Below are positions 22,590 to 31,273 of a DNA stretch of 64,000 bases, one piece after another; positions within the stretch are counted from its first letter, which is position 1; the number at the start of each line of letters is the position of its first letter. The translations under genes and the position numbers were made by a program. The stretch comes from Dasania phycosphaerae (GTDB lineage: Bacteria; Pseudomonadota; Gammaproteobacteria; Pseudomonadales; Dasaniaceae): NCBI RefSeq assembly GCF_026891035.1, contig NZ_JAPTGG010000010.1, positions 62,001 to 126,000 of the forward strand, in the 5' to 3' direction. The notes beneath the pieces were generated by a model. The model did not search any database and was not told where the DNA came from. It worked only from the letters and a program-made list of their open reading frames with translations.

Positions 22590-23327
22590 ATGAGCAACAA
22601 GCTAGCAAGCAGCGCAAAACTCTGCCCGCACAACAATCAAATATCCTGCAACGACTGCCGCCTAGGCAGCATCTGCCTGCCGTTGGCCATGCATGAAGAT
22701 GACATCATCAAGCTGGACGAAATCGTGCAACGCGGCCGACCACTGGCCAAGAATGCCCATATCTACCGCAAAAACGACCCGTTCACCGCGGTGTATGCGG
22801 TACGCTCAGGCAGCGTTAAAACCTACCGCCTCACCAATGACGGCCAAGAACAGGTCACCGGCTTTTACTTTCCCGGTGAAATCATAGGTATGGATGGTAT
22901 AGGCACCGGCCACTACGCCAATGCCGCCAAAACCCTGGAAACCGCCGCCATCTGCGAGATCCCCTTTGACCGCTTAGAGTCACTCAGCACCGAAATCCCC
23001 AACATGCAGCGTCACTTTTTCCAGCTGATGAGCCAAGAAATAACCAGCGACCAACAATTAATCACCTTGCTGAGTAAAAATTCTGCAGAAGAACGCATTG
23101 CGGCCTTGCTAATTAGCATTTCAGCACGTATGGTGCGCCGGAAACTGTCAGGCACGCAATTTAGGCTGCCCATGTCACGTACCGACATAGGCAATTACCT
23201 AGGTTTAACCATAGAAACAGTCAGTCGAGTTTTTAGCCGCTTTAAAAAACAAAACCTTGTCGATGTGGATGGCAAGGAAATCTCTCTAAAAGATTTAGAG
23301 GCCTTAAAAGAAATCGCTGATATGTAA
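22590..23327 (+). CDS. fnr: FNR/Anr-type oxygen-sensing transcription regulator
   Basis: 245 residues from the ATG at 22590. With this start the cysteines fall at 12, 20, 23, 29 and 122, and C20, C23, C29 and C122 equal the [4Fe-4S] ligands of E. coli FNR, which supports this start over the one at 22524 (22 residues longer, inside hemN). The cyclic-nucleotide-binding fold (VYAVRSGSVKTYR, GFYFPGEIIGMDGI) is followed by the helix-turn-helix MSRTDIGNYLGLTIETVSRVFSRF with the E-SR contacts that read TTGAT. It probably controls hemN through the box at 21072 and may control cco genes. Confidence 0.95.
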   Translation: MSNKLASSAKLCPHNNQISCNDCRLGSICLPLAMHEDDIIKLDEIVQRGRPLAKNAHIYRKNDPFTAVYAVRSGSVKTYRLTNDGQEQVTGFYFPGEIIGMDGIGTGHYANAAKTLETAAICEIPFDRLESLSTEIPNMQRHFFQLMSQEITSDQQLITLLSKNSAEERIAALLISISARMVRRKLSGTQFRLPMSRTDIGNYLGLTIETVSRVFSRFKKQNLVDVDGKEISLKDLEALKEIADM

Positions 23328-23374
23328 GCGACAAGCCCCGCAAGATGGCATCTTTTAAGACACGACTCTTTTAC

Positions 23375-23397
23375 AAAACCAACATTAATCTGGTTTT
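23375..23397 (+). terminator. Weak hairpin after fnr
   Basis: AAAACCA, a 9-base loop and TGGTTTT lie about 50 bases after fnr. AT-rich and without a long T tract, so only a candidate terminator. A second small hairpin CAGGC-GATTTA-GCCTG is at 23403-23418. No TTGAT-N4-ATCAA box is found in 23328-23493. Confidence 0.35.
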
Positions 23398-23493
23398 CAT
23401 CACAGGCGATTTAGCCTGGATAGTCAATGGGTATAACGCCTGGCGCTATATCTGTATTAACAAAAAACAAACGTTCAAAACATAGGGTTATTT

Positions 23494-24921
23494 ATGAATA
23501 ATCAGCTTGAGCACCCTGTATACAATTACAAGGTGGTACGCCAGTTTACGGTTATGACCGTGGTCTGGGGTGTTATTGGAATGGCTGTAGGGGTGCTAAT
23601 TGCATCACAACTGGCCTGGCCTGCGCTAAATTTCGAAACACCTTGGCTTACCTTTAGTCGACTGCGCCCATTACACACCAACTTAGTGATTTTTGCCTTT
23701 GGTGGCTCGGCATTATTTGCTACCTCACTATTTGTGGTACAGCGCACCTGCCAAGCCAGGCTGATCTCCGACAAGCTCGCGGCCTTTGTTTTCTGGGGCT
23801 GGCAGCTAGTGATAGTCTGCGCCATTATCTCTTTACCACTGGGATACACCAGCTCTAAAGAATACGCCGAGCTGGAATGGCCCATAGATATACTCCTAGC
23901 CATAGTCTGGATAGCCTATGCGGTACTGTTTTTTGGCACGATTTCCAAGCGTAAAGCCAGCCACATTTATGTAGCCAACTGGTTTTATGGTGCTTTTATA
24001 CTCACCGTTGCGGTATTGCATATAGTTAACAGCGCCGCCATCCCCGTGAGCATGATGAAATCCTACTCCGCCTATGCAGGCGCAGCCGATGCCATGGTGC
24101 AGTGGTGGTACGGCCATAACGCAGTAGGCTTTTTCTTAACCGCAGGTTTCTTGGGCATTATGTACTACTTTGTGCCTAAGCAAGCTGGTCGCCCGGTCTA
24201 CTCTTACCGCTTATCGATTGTGCACTTTTGGGCACTGATTTCGCTATACATCTGGGCAGGTCCTCACCACCTACACTACACCGCATTACCCGACTGGGCT
24301 CAAAGCTTAGGCATGGTAATGTCATTAATCCTATTAGCCCCCAGCTGGGGCGGTATGATTAACGGCATGATGACCTTGAGTGGCGCTTGGCACAAACTGC
24401 GCACCGACCCAATCTTGCGCTTTTTGGTGGTGTCGTTATCGTTCTACGGCATGTCTACCTTTGAAGGCCCGATGATGGCCATCAAAACCGTTAACTCATT
24501 ATCACACTACACCGACTGGACTATAGGTCACGTACACTCAGGCGCTTTAGGCTGGGTAGCGATGGTCAGCATAGGTGCCATCTACCACTTGGTACCCGTG
24601 ATGTTTAACAAAGACGCCATGTACAGCACGCCTTTAATCAACGTCCACTTCTGGATGGCAACCATAGGCACCGTGCTATACATCAGCGCTATGTGGGTAA
24701 ACGGTATTTTACAAGGCCTAATGTGGCGCGCGTATAACGCTGACGGCACCTTAACTTACAGCTTTGTAGACTCGGTAGAAGCCAGTTTCCCCGGCTATGT
24801 CGTGCGCCTAATCGGCGGCATCACCTTCTTGGGTGGCATGCTGGTGATGGCTTACAACGTATGGCAAACCACTCGCAACAATGAAGCCGCGGCCACTAAC
24901 CCTGCCGCCAGCGCCGCCTAA
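23494..24921 (+). CDS. ccoN: cbb3-type cytochrome c oxidase subunit I
   Basis: 475 residues, about 12 membrane spans. It is the catalytic subunit that reduces O2 at a haem b3-CuB centre. Ligand motifs are visible: RPLHTNLVIFAFGG (low-spin haem), WWYGHNAVGFF (CuB His), SLYIWAGPHHLHYTALPDW (the CuB His pair and the C-type cross-linked Tyr), and TIGHVHSGALGWVAM (haem His pair). cbb3 oxidases have high O2 affinity and serve micro-oxic respiration. First gene of ccoNOQP. Confidence 0.98.
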   Translation: MNNQLEHPVYNYKVVRQFTVMTVVWGVIGMAVGVLIASQLAWPALNFETPWLTFSRLRPLHTNLVIFAFGGSALFATSLFVVQRTCQARLISDKLAAFVFWGWQLVIVCAIISLPLGYTSSKEYAELEWPIDILLAIVWIAYAVLFFGTISKRKASHIYVANWFYGAFILTVAVLHIVNSAAIPVSMMKSYSAYAGAADAMVQWWYGHNAVGFFLTAGFLGIMYYFVPKQAGRPVYSYRLSIVHFWALISLYIWAGPHHLHYTALPDWAQSLGMVMSLILLAPSWGGMINGMMTLSGAWHKLRTDPILRFLVVSLSFYGMSTFEGPMMAIKTVNSLSHYTDWTIGHVHSGALGWVAMVSIGAIYHLVPVMFNKDAMYSTPLINVHFWMATIGTVLYISAMWVNGILQGLMWRAYNADGTLTYSFVDSVEASFPGYVVRLIGGITFLGGMLVMAYNVWQTTRNNEAAATNPAASAA

Positions 24922-24940
24922 GTGCCTGAGGATAGTTAAC

Positions 24941-25549
24941 ATGAATCATGATTTTATAGAAAAGAACATAGGCGCCATGCTGGTACTGGTTATCGTTGCC
25001 ATCAGCTTCGGTGCCTTGGTAGAAATCGTACCCTTATTTTTCATCAAGCAAACCACCGAGCCGGTAGAAGGCCTTAAGCCTTATACCGCGCTGCAACTGG
25101 AAGGCCGTGACATTTATATACGTGAAGGTTGTAACAACTGCCACTCACAAATGATACGCGCCATGCGTGCAGAAACTGAGCGCTACGGCCACTACTCGGT
25201 AGCGGGTGAGTCTGTCTACGACCACCCCTTCCTATGGGGCTCTAAGCGTACAGGCCCAGACTTGGCCCGCGTTGGCGGCCGCTACTCTGATGACTGGCAT
25301 CGCGCTCACTTAATGAACCCTAGAGATGTGGTACCCGAGTCAAATATGCCCGCCTTCCCTTGGTTGTTTGAAAACAGCTTAACCGGTGAGCACACGGCCG
25401 CTAAAATGCGCGCCCTGCGCACTGTGGGTGTGCCTTATACCGATGAAGACATTGCTGGCGCTAAAGAAGCGGTAGCAGGCAAGGTAGAAATAGAAGCCTT
25501 GATCGCCTACTTACAAAACCTCGGCCTATTGCTTAAGCACAAACGCTAA
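24941..25549 (+). CDS. ccoO: cbb3-type cytochrome c oxidase subunit II (mono-haem cytochrome c)
   Basis: 202 residues from MNHDFIEKNIGAMLVLV; the frame is open 20 codons upstream inside ccoN but the GAGG-site before 24941 and the family start fix this ATG. One N-terminal membrane anchor (about 10-34) carries a periplasmic cytochrome c domain with CNNCH at 64-68 and a Met ligand candidate in NMPAFPWLFE. It passes electrons to CcoN. Confidence 0.97.
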   Translation: MNHDFIEKNIGAMLVLVIVAISFGALVEIVPLFFIKQTTEPVEGLKPYTALQLEGRDIYIREGCNNCHSQMIRAMRAETERYGHYSVAGESVYDHPFLWGSKRTGPDLARVGGRYSDDWHRAHLMNPRDVVPESNMPAFPWLFENSLTGEHTAAKMRALRTVGVPYTDEDIAGAKEAVAGKVEIEALIAYLQNLGLLLKHKR

Positions 25550-25563
25550 GCGAGGAGACTGGC

Positions 25564-25728
25564 ATGGACATTAATACATTTCGTGGCTTGGCAACCGTGT
25601 TTGCCCTGATCGGCTTCATCAGCATATGCATATGGGCTTATAGCAAAAAGCGCAAGAAAGATTTTGATGACGCAGCCAATTTACCTTTTGCCGATGACAA
25701 ACAATCATCAGACGGAGAATCTCTATGA
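25564..25728 (+). CDS. ccoQ: cbb3-type cytochrome c oxidase subunit CcoQ
   Basis: 54 residues, a gene easily missed because of its size. MDINTFRGLATVFALIGFIS begins one membrane span, followed by YSKKRKKDFDDAANLPFADD and a short acidic tail, the standard CcoQ pattern. CcoQ stabilises the assembled oxidase. The GCGAGGAGAC sequence before the ATG provides the ribosome binding site. Its TGA stop overlaps the ccoP ATG (ATGA), so translation is coupled. Confidence 0.93.
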   Translation: MDINTFRGLATVFALIGFISICIWAYSKKRKKDFDDAANLPFADDKQSSDGESL

Positions 25729-26606
25729 GTCCTTTCTGGAGTGCATGGATAATAATTCTAACCACTATCTTTTTAATTGGTATCTGCTGGGTACTGATGG
25801 CTAACCGTAAAACTCAAAACCGCGGCCCCGATGCCACTACTGGTCACGAGTATGACGGCATAGTCGAATACGATAACCCCATGCCGCTATGGTGGATACA
25901 AGGCTTTGTGGCCACCATTATTTTTGGTGTAGGTTACTTAATTGCCTACCCCGGTATGGGCAGCTGGCCCGGCGTATTGGGCTGGACCGCAGTTAACCAA
26001 TGGCAGGCCGAAGTTGACGAAGCGGCAAAACGCTACGGCGATGTATTTGCTGGCTACTCAGCCACCCCCATTGAAGAACTAGCACAAGACCCTAAAGCCA
26101 TGCGCATGGCGCAACGTATGTTTGCCAATAACTGCGCACTTTGTCACGGTGCTGACGCAGCGGGCGGCTACGGCTTCCCCAACTTAACCGACAACGATTG
26201 GTTATACGGCGGCAGCCCCGAGCAAATCAAAACCACCATCACCCACGGCCGTACAGCTGCCATGCCTCAGTGGGGTAATGTCGTAGGCGACCAAGGTGTG
26301 CGTGAAATTAGCGCCTATGTGTACAGCTTAAATGGTCGTGAAGCCGATGCCGCACTGGCAGCCGAAGGCGGCAAAAAATTCCAAATGTTTTGCGCTAGCT
26401 GTCACGGTAAAGACGGCAAAGGCAACTACGCCTTTGGTGCGCCTAACCTAACCGACCAAGTCTGGTTATACGGCGGCTCTATGGGTCAAATTCAGCACAC
26501 TTTGCAAAATGGTCGCTCAGGTCGTATGCCTGCCCACCAAGAGCTACTCAGTGCCGATAAAATCCATATGCTTAGCGCCTATGTATGGAGCTTATCTAAT
26601 CAATAA
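25725..26606 (+). CDS. ccoP: cbb3-type cytochrome c oxidase subunit III (di-haem cytochrome c)
   Basis: 293 residues. An N-terminal membrane segment, then VEYDNPMPLWWIQGFVATIIFGVGYLIAYP (a second hydrophobic stretch), then two cytochrome c domains with CALCH at 137-141 and CASCH at 223-227, each with PNLTD and a later methionine (AAMPQWG, GRMPAHQ). It brings electrons from soluble cytochromes to CcoO/CcoN. The start overlaps ccoQ by four bases. Confidence 0.97.
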   Translation: MSPFWSAWIIILTTIFLIGICWVLMANRKTQNRGPDATTGHEYDGIVEYDNPMPLWWIQGFVATIIFGVGYLIAYPGMGSWPGVLGWTAVNQWQAEVDEAAKRYGDVFAGYSATPIEELAQDPKAMRMAQRMFANNCALCHGADAAGGYGFPNLTDNDWLYGGSPEQIKTTITHGRTAAMPQWGNVVGDQGVREISAYVYSLNGREADAALAAEGGKKFQMFCASCHGKDGKGNYAFGAPNLTDQVWLYGGSMGQIQHTLQNGRSGRMPAHQELLSADKIHMLSAYVWSLSNQ

Positions 26607-26664
26607 GCAATCACATAACAGCAATATGTTTTAACGATTAGTTTGTACAACGTTTGAGGTAAAA

Positions 26665-28068
26665 ATGACTACACAACGCGATCCCGTCGAAGAGTTTCAC
26701 CCCGCTGGGGTCGCCGAGTTAGACCTTTACCAAAAACGCGAAAAAATCTACACCCGCAAAATTGAAGGTTTTTACCAAAAGATTCGGGTGTACACGGGCT
26801 GGCCATTACTACTGCTCTATTTCATAGTGCCGTGGCTAACCTGGAATGGCCAGCCCGCTGTTTTATTTGACCTACCCGCTAGACAATTCCACATCTTTTT
26901 TTGGACCTTCTGGCCGCAAGATTTTTATTTATTGGCGGGCATTTTAATTATTGCCGCCTTTGCCTTGTTTACCGTCACCGCTTGGGCGGGACGTATCTGG
27001 TGTGGCTACACCTGCCCGCAAACGGTGTGGACCGCCATTTTTATGTGGGCCGAACAAAAGTTTGAAGGCAGCCGCAACCAGCGCATCAAGCTAGACAACA
27101 AACCCATGCACTGGGAAAAGTTTTGGCGCAAGCTGGCCAAACACACGGTTTGGGTAACGGTTTCCTTAGCCACCGGCGTCACCTTTGTCGGCTACTTCAC
27201 CCCCATTTACGATTTGGTTTTTCATTTAGATTACGGCCTATGGGGCTCGCTGTGGATCACCTTTTTTACCTGCGCCACCTATATCAACGCGGGCTATATG
27301 CGCGAGCAAGTCTGTATTTACATGTGCCCCTATGCCCGCTTTCAATCGGTGATGTTCGACAAAGATACGCTATTAGTTTCCTACGACGCTAAGCGCGGCG
27401 AACCCAGAGGCTCGCGCAAAAAAGACGCTGACCTGGAAAAAGAAAACCTAGGCGCCTGTGTAGACTGCAATATCTGTGTACAAGTATGCCCCACCGGCAT
27501 AGACATACGCGATGGCCTACAAGTGGAGTGTATTAACTGCGCCCTGTGCATAGACGGCTGTAATAGCGTGATGGACCAGATGGGTTATGAGCGCGGCCTA
27601 ATCCGCTACACCACCGAGCACGAGCTGGAAGGCTACCCCGGCAACCGCTACCACCCGCGCTTTATCGCCTACGCGGCCGCCTTGCTGATTATGCTCACGG
27701 CCTTTGGTTACAGCCTACTGACCCGCGTGCCATTAGAGGCCGACGTAGTGCGCGAGCGCGGTAAGCTCTACCAGCGCACCCCCGAAGGCCGTATAGAAAA
27801 TATGTATGTGCTAAAAATCATGAACAAAGATCAACGCCCCCACACGTTTAAGATTGCCTTTAGCGGCCTAGAGCAGGCGCAACTTAAGGGCGACAATCAA
27901 AAGACCTTAAGCGCGGGTGAAATTGTTGAATTGCCGCTGCGTATTAATATCGCCCCCGAGCAATTACAACGCTTAAACAGCACCATTTACTACCACATCA
28001 CCTCACAAGATGACCCCGACATACACATGAGCGTAGAAAGCCGCTTTATAGGCCCAGGAACTCCTTAA
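26665..28068 (+). CDS. ccoG: Cytochrome c oxidase accessory protein CcoG (RdxA/FixG)
   Basis: 467 residues. Several membrane spans in the N-terminal half (PLLLLYFIVPWLTW and others), the motif GRIWCGYTCPQTVWT, then two [4Fe-4S] ferredoxin clusters in CVDCNICVQVCPTG and CINCALCIDGC, one late membrane span and a C-terminal Ig-like (FixG_C) domain. CcoG acts in copper handling during cbb3 maturation, probably reducing Cu(II). It starts about 60 bases after ccoP. Confidence 0.96.
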   Translation: MTTQRDPVEEFHPAGVAELDLYQKREKIYTRKIEGFYQKIRVYTGWPLLLLYFIVPWLTWNGQPAVLFDLPARQFHIFFWTFWPQDFYLLAGILIIAAFALFTVTAWAGRIWCGYTCPQTVWTAIFMWAEQKFEGSRNQRIKLDNKPMHWEKFWRKLAKHTVWVTVSLATGVTFVGYFTPIYDLVFHLDYGLWGSLWITFFTCATYINAGYMREQVCIYMCPYARFQSVMFDKDTLLVSYDAKRGEPRGSRKKDADLEKENLGACVDCNICVQVCPTGIDIRDGLQVECINCALCIDGCNSVMDQMGYERGLIRYTTEHELEGYPGNRYHPRFIAYAAALLIMLTAFGYSLLTRVPLEADVVRERGKLYQRTPEGRIENMYVLKIMNKDQRPHTFKIAFSGLEQAQLKGDNQKTLSAGEIVELPLRINIAPEQLQRLNSTIYYHITSQDDPDIHMSVESRFIGPGTP

Positions 28069-28607
28069 TGAACACCCCTGATAACGACAAACAACCCGCC
28101 CCCTGGTACCAGCAATTTTGGTTATGGTTTCTTATTTTTTTCCCCGCTCTAGCAATTGTGGCCGGCGTAATCACAATTATCATTGCGGTAAAAAATGAAG
28201 ACAGCCTAGTGCGCGATGATTATTACAAAGCGGGGCTGGCCATAAACAGCGACCTAGCCCACGATAAATTTGCCCGCCAGCACAATATACAGGCAACCCT
28301 CACCCTAGACAGCGTAACCGGCGGCCTACAACTTGCTTTGCAGGCCGATTTAGACAGCCTGCCCAATAAGCTGCAGCTGGATTTTATACACCCCGCTGCT
28401 CAAACTATGGACTTTGGCGTGGAGCTAATCAAACGCCACGACAATCTGTATATAGGCCAGCTTAAACAAGGCCTCACTCATCGCTGGTACCTACAGCTAA
28501 GCGACCAAAGCAGCCCGTCTAGCGATGATAAGAGCTGGCGCCTTAGTACTGAACTGGATGCCAGCACTAATGATGCTGAACGTATTAGCCTTAGCTTCAC
28601 ACCCTAA
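28068..28607 (+). CDS. ccoH: FixH/CcoH family cbb3 assembly protein
   Basis: 179 residues. One N-terminal membrane span (WLWFLIFFPALAIVAGVITIIIAV) and the motif DSLVRDDYYKAGLAINSD, typical of FixH, then a periplasmic beta-rich domain. CcoH binds the assembling oxidase and stabilises it. Its ATG overlaps the ccoG stop by one base (TAATG). Confidence 0.9.
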   Translation: MNTPDNDKQPAPWYQQFWLWFLIFFPALAIVAGVITIIIAVKNEDSLVRDDYYKAGLAINSDLAHDKFARQHNIQATLTLDSVTGGLQLALQADLDSLPNKLQLDFIHPAAQTMDFGVELIKRHDNLYIGQLKQGLTHRWYLQLSDQSSPSSDDKSWRLSTELDASTNDAERISLSFTP

Positions 28608-28623
28608 GCCCAATCGCTAAATC

Positions 28624-31083
28624 ATGCCTAACAGCTCAAACACCCAGCGCGCGGCCTGCTACCACTGCCAGCTACCCATTATGGCCGGTGACCGCTTTGA
28701 ATGTGAGCTGGATGGCAGCACACGAGGTTTTTGCTGCCCGGCCTGCATGGCGGTGGCTCAAACTATTCATGCTGGCGGCCTGGGCGCTTTCTATCAATAC
28801 CAACTGTCCCAGCAACAACAAGGTAGCGAGCAGCGCCCGCAACTCTCACTATTAGCAGAAAAGTTTGCCGCCTTCGACCTGCCCGATTTTCAGCAACGCT
28901 TTGTTAAGCCGCAGGGCCAAGTAGTAGAGACGGAACTGCTAATAGGCGGCATGCACTGCGCCGCCTGCGTGTGGCTGCTAGAAAAACAATTGTCACAGCT
29001 TAATGGTCTAGTCAAAGTTTCGGTGAGCTTGGCGGCACAAAAAGCCATTATCAGCTGGCAGGGCGAGCAGCTTAAGCTCAGCCAAATTTGCCAAAGCATA
29101 GCGGCCATAGGCTATGAGCCCGAGCCCTATCACCACGATCAACTGTTAGAACTACAACAACGCGAGCAGCGCACCGCCCTGCGCCGCTTAGGTATAGCAG
29201 GCATAGGCATGATGCAAGTGGGTATGTTTGCCATAGCCCTTTATGCCGGCGAAATGCAGCACATCAGCGACGACAACCGCAATTATATGCGTGTTATCAG
29301 TATGCTGATGGCCACGGTGGTGGTGTTTTATTCCGCCCGCAGCTTTTTTATTGGCGCCTGGCAAGGCATTAAAAAAGCCAAGCCGGTGATGGACTTGCCC
29401 GTCGCCATTGCCATAGGCCTGGCCTATAGCGCCAGCCTACGCGCCACCTTTAGTGGCAGCGGTGAAGTGTATTTTGATTCCGTCACCATGTTTACCTTTT
29501 TACTGCTAGCCGGGCGCTATGTAGAGATGCGCGCGCGCCACTACCACGGCCGCCTCAGCAGCCACCTGCAAAGCTTGCTGCCCAGCACAGCTACCCGTAT
29601 AGACACCCATAACGGCGAAAAAAGTCAGCAGGCGGTGCCGCTATTTAATATACAGCAAGGCGATATATTGCTGGTTAAACCCGGCCACACCATACCCGCC
29701 GACGGCATCATAGTTGAAGGGCAAAGCAGCATTAACGAAGCCCAACTCACCGGTGAGTTTACCCCCCTCAATAAAGGCTGTGGCGACAGCTTGATTGCCG
29801 GCACCATCAATGTCAGCAACCCCCTGAGCATGCGCGTCACCGCCACCGGCGCCAAACTGCAATTGGAATCCATCGCCCAGTTAATTAATCAGGGCCAACA
29901 CAGCAAGCCCAAAGTGGCGATATTAGCCGATAGGCTATCGCTGTATTTTATTAGTGCCGTGCTATTGATTGCCGCCGCCACTTATTTCACCTGGCTAAGC
30001 ATTGATGCCCAGCAAGCTTTTTGGGTAAGCCTATCGGTATTGGTGGTGAGCTGTCCCTGCGCCTTATCACTGGCCACCCCCACCGCCATTACCACCGCTG
30101 GCCACCGCCTGCGCCAAAGCGGCGTGTTTGTTGCCAAGGCGCAATTATGGGAGAGCCTACCGGCAATCAAACATATAGTGTTTGATAAGACCGGTACCCT
30201 CACTCAGGGCAAACTCAGCATAGAGCAAACCCTATGCTGCGAGGGCTTTGCAGCTGAACAGGTATTGCGCATCGCCGCCCAGCTGGAAAACTGCTCGGAA
30301 CACCCCATAGCCGCCGCTTTCAGCAGCTACAGCCGCAGCCAGGCCAGCAAGGTATGCAGCACCCCCTATCAAGGCCTAGAAGGCGAGGTGGACGGCCAGC
30401 GCTATCGCATAGGCAAGGCCAGCTTTGCCGCCGCCTTTTATAACGGCGACCAGCCCAGCCCGCCGCAACAAGAACAAGGCCAGTGGATATTATTAAGCAA
30501 TAGCCAAGGCCCCTGCGCCTGGTTTCAGCTATCCGACCCGCTGCGCAGCGACACCGCCAACACGGTGCAACAACTCAAACAGCAGGGCTTTACCCTACAC
30601 TTGCTCAGTGGCGACAGCTCGGGCAGCGCGCAGCAGCTTAGCCAACAGCTGGCCATGGATCACTGCATAGCCTCTGCCAGCCCCGCCGACAAACTAAATT
30701 ACATACGCCAGCTGCAGCAGCAGGGGCCGGTAATGATGCTGGGGGACGGCATTAACGATATACCGGTGCTAGCCGCGGCAGATGTTTCGGTAGCCATGGC
30801 CAATGCCCCCGATGTAGCAAAAACCCAGGCCGACTGTATTTTATTATCCGGCCAGCTCAAGGGCATATTAACGCTATACAGTATGGCCACGCGCACCCAG
30901 CGCATCATTCGACAAAACTTAGCTTGGGCCTTGCTGTACAATATCAGCATTATTCCCTTGGCGGCCTGTGGTTTAATCCCGCCCTATTTAGCCGCGCTAG
31001 GCATGTCGCTAAGCTCCTTAATCGTATTGATTAATGCGCTGCGGCTACAGCGTAATAACAGTGGCTACACGCCCGGTAGTTAA
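28624..31083 (+). CDS. ccoI: Cu+-transporting P-type ATPase for cbb3 assembly
   Basis: 819 residues. An N-terminal Cys-rich segment (CYHCQLPI, GFCCPACMAV), a heavy-metal-associated domain (GGMHCAACVWLLEK), eight membrane spans, the actuator loop (QLTGEF), the ion motif SCPCALSLATPT, the phosphorylation site DKTGTLTQG, the CSEHPIAAAF nucleotide-binding pair and GDGINDIPVLAAADVSVAM. CopA2/CcoI pumps export copper to the periplasm for the CuB site. Sits between ccoH and ccoS as usual. Confidence 0.96.
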   Translation: MPNSSNTQRAACYHCQLPIMAGDRFECELDGSTRGFCCPACMAVAQTIHAGGLGAFYQYQLSQQQQGSEQRPQLSLLAEKFAAFDLPDFQQRFVKPQGQVVETELLIGGMHCAACVWLLEKQLSQLNGLVKVSVSLAAQKAIISWQGEQLKLSQICQSIAAIGYEPEPYHHDQLLELQQREQRTALRRLGIAGIGMMQVGMFAIALYAGEMQHISDDNRNYMRVISMLMATVVVFYSARSFFIGAWQGIKKAKPVMDLPVAIAIGLAYSASLRATFSGSGEVYFDSVTMFTFLLLAGRYVEMRARHYHGRLSSHLQSLLPSTATRIDTHNGEKSQQAVPLFNIQQGDILLVKPGHTIPADGIIVEGQSSINEAQLTGEFTPLNKGCGDSLIAGTINVSNPLSMRVTATGAKLQLESIAQLINQGQHSKPKVAILADRLSLYFISAVLLIAAATYFTWLSIDAQQAFWVSLSVLVVSCPCALSLATPTAITTAGHRLRQSGVFVAKAQLWESLPAIKHIVFDKTGTLTQGKLSIEQTLCCEGFAAEQVLRIAAQLENCSEHPIAAAFSSYSRSQASKVCSTPYQGLEGEVDGQRYRIGKASFAAAFYNGDQPSPPQQEQGQWILLSNSQGPCAWFQLSDPLRSDTANTVQQLKQQGFTLHLLSGDSSGSAQQLSQQLAMDHCIASASPADKLNYIRQLQQQGPVMMLGDGINDIPVLAAADVSVAMANAPDVAKTQADCILLSGQLKGILTLYSMATRTQRIIRQNLAWALLYNISIIPLAACGLIPPYLAALGMSLSSLIVLINALRLQRNNSGYTPGS

Positions 31084-31087
31084 CCCT

Positions 31088-31273
31088 ATGGATATTATTT
31101 ACCTACTTATACCCATTGCCCTTTTGTTTACCGCACTGGCAGTAAAACTGTTTTTTTGGGCGGTAGACAGCAAGCAATTTGATGACCTAGATTCTGCAGG
31201 CCAGCAAATTTTATTTAATGACGACGCTAAAAAAACGGACCGCAGCGAAACAGAAAAATCTAATCATGAATGA
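31088..31273 (+). CDS. ccoS: cbb3 oxidase maturation protein CcoS
   Basis: 61 residues from MDIIYLLIPIALLFTALAVK; the open frame begins 18 codons earlier inside ccoI. One membrane span, then the conserved FFWAVDSKQFDDLDSAGQQILFND pattern (shown in part by residues 25-48) and a charged tail. CcoS is required for cofactor insertion into CcoN. Its end overlaps the next gene by 8 bases. Confidence 0.93.
   Translation: MDIIYLLIPIALLFTALAVKLFFWAVDSKQFDDLDSAGQQILFNDDAKKTDRSETEKSNHE

Noticed and set aside
23328..23493. FNR box before ccoN
   Set aside because: No TTGAT-N4-ATCAA match is present; only small AT-rich hairpins are seen.
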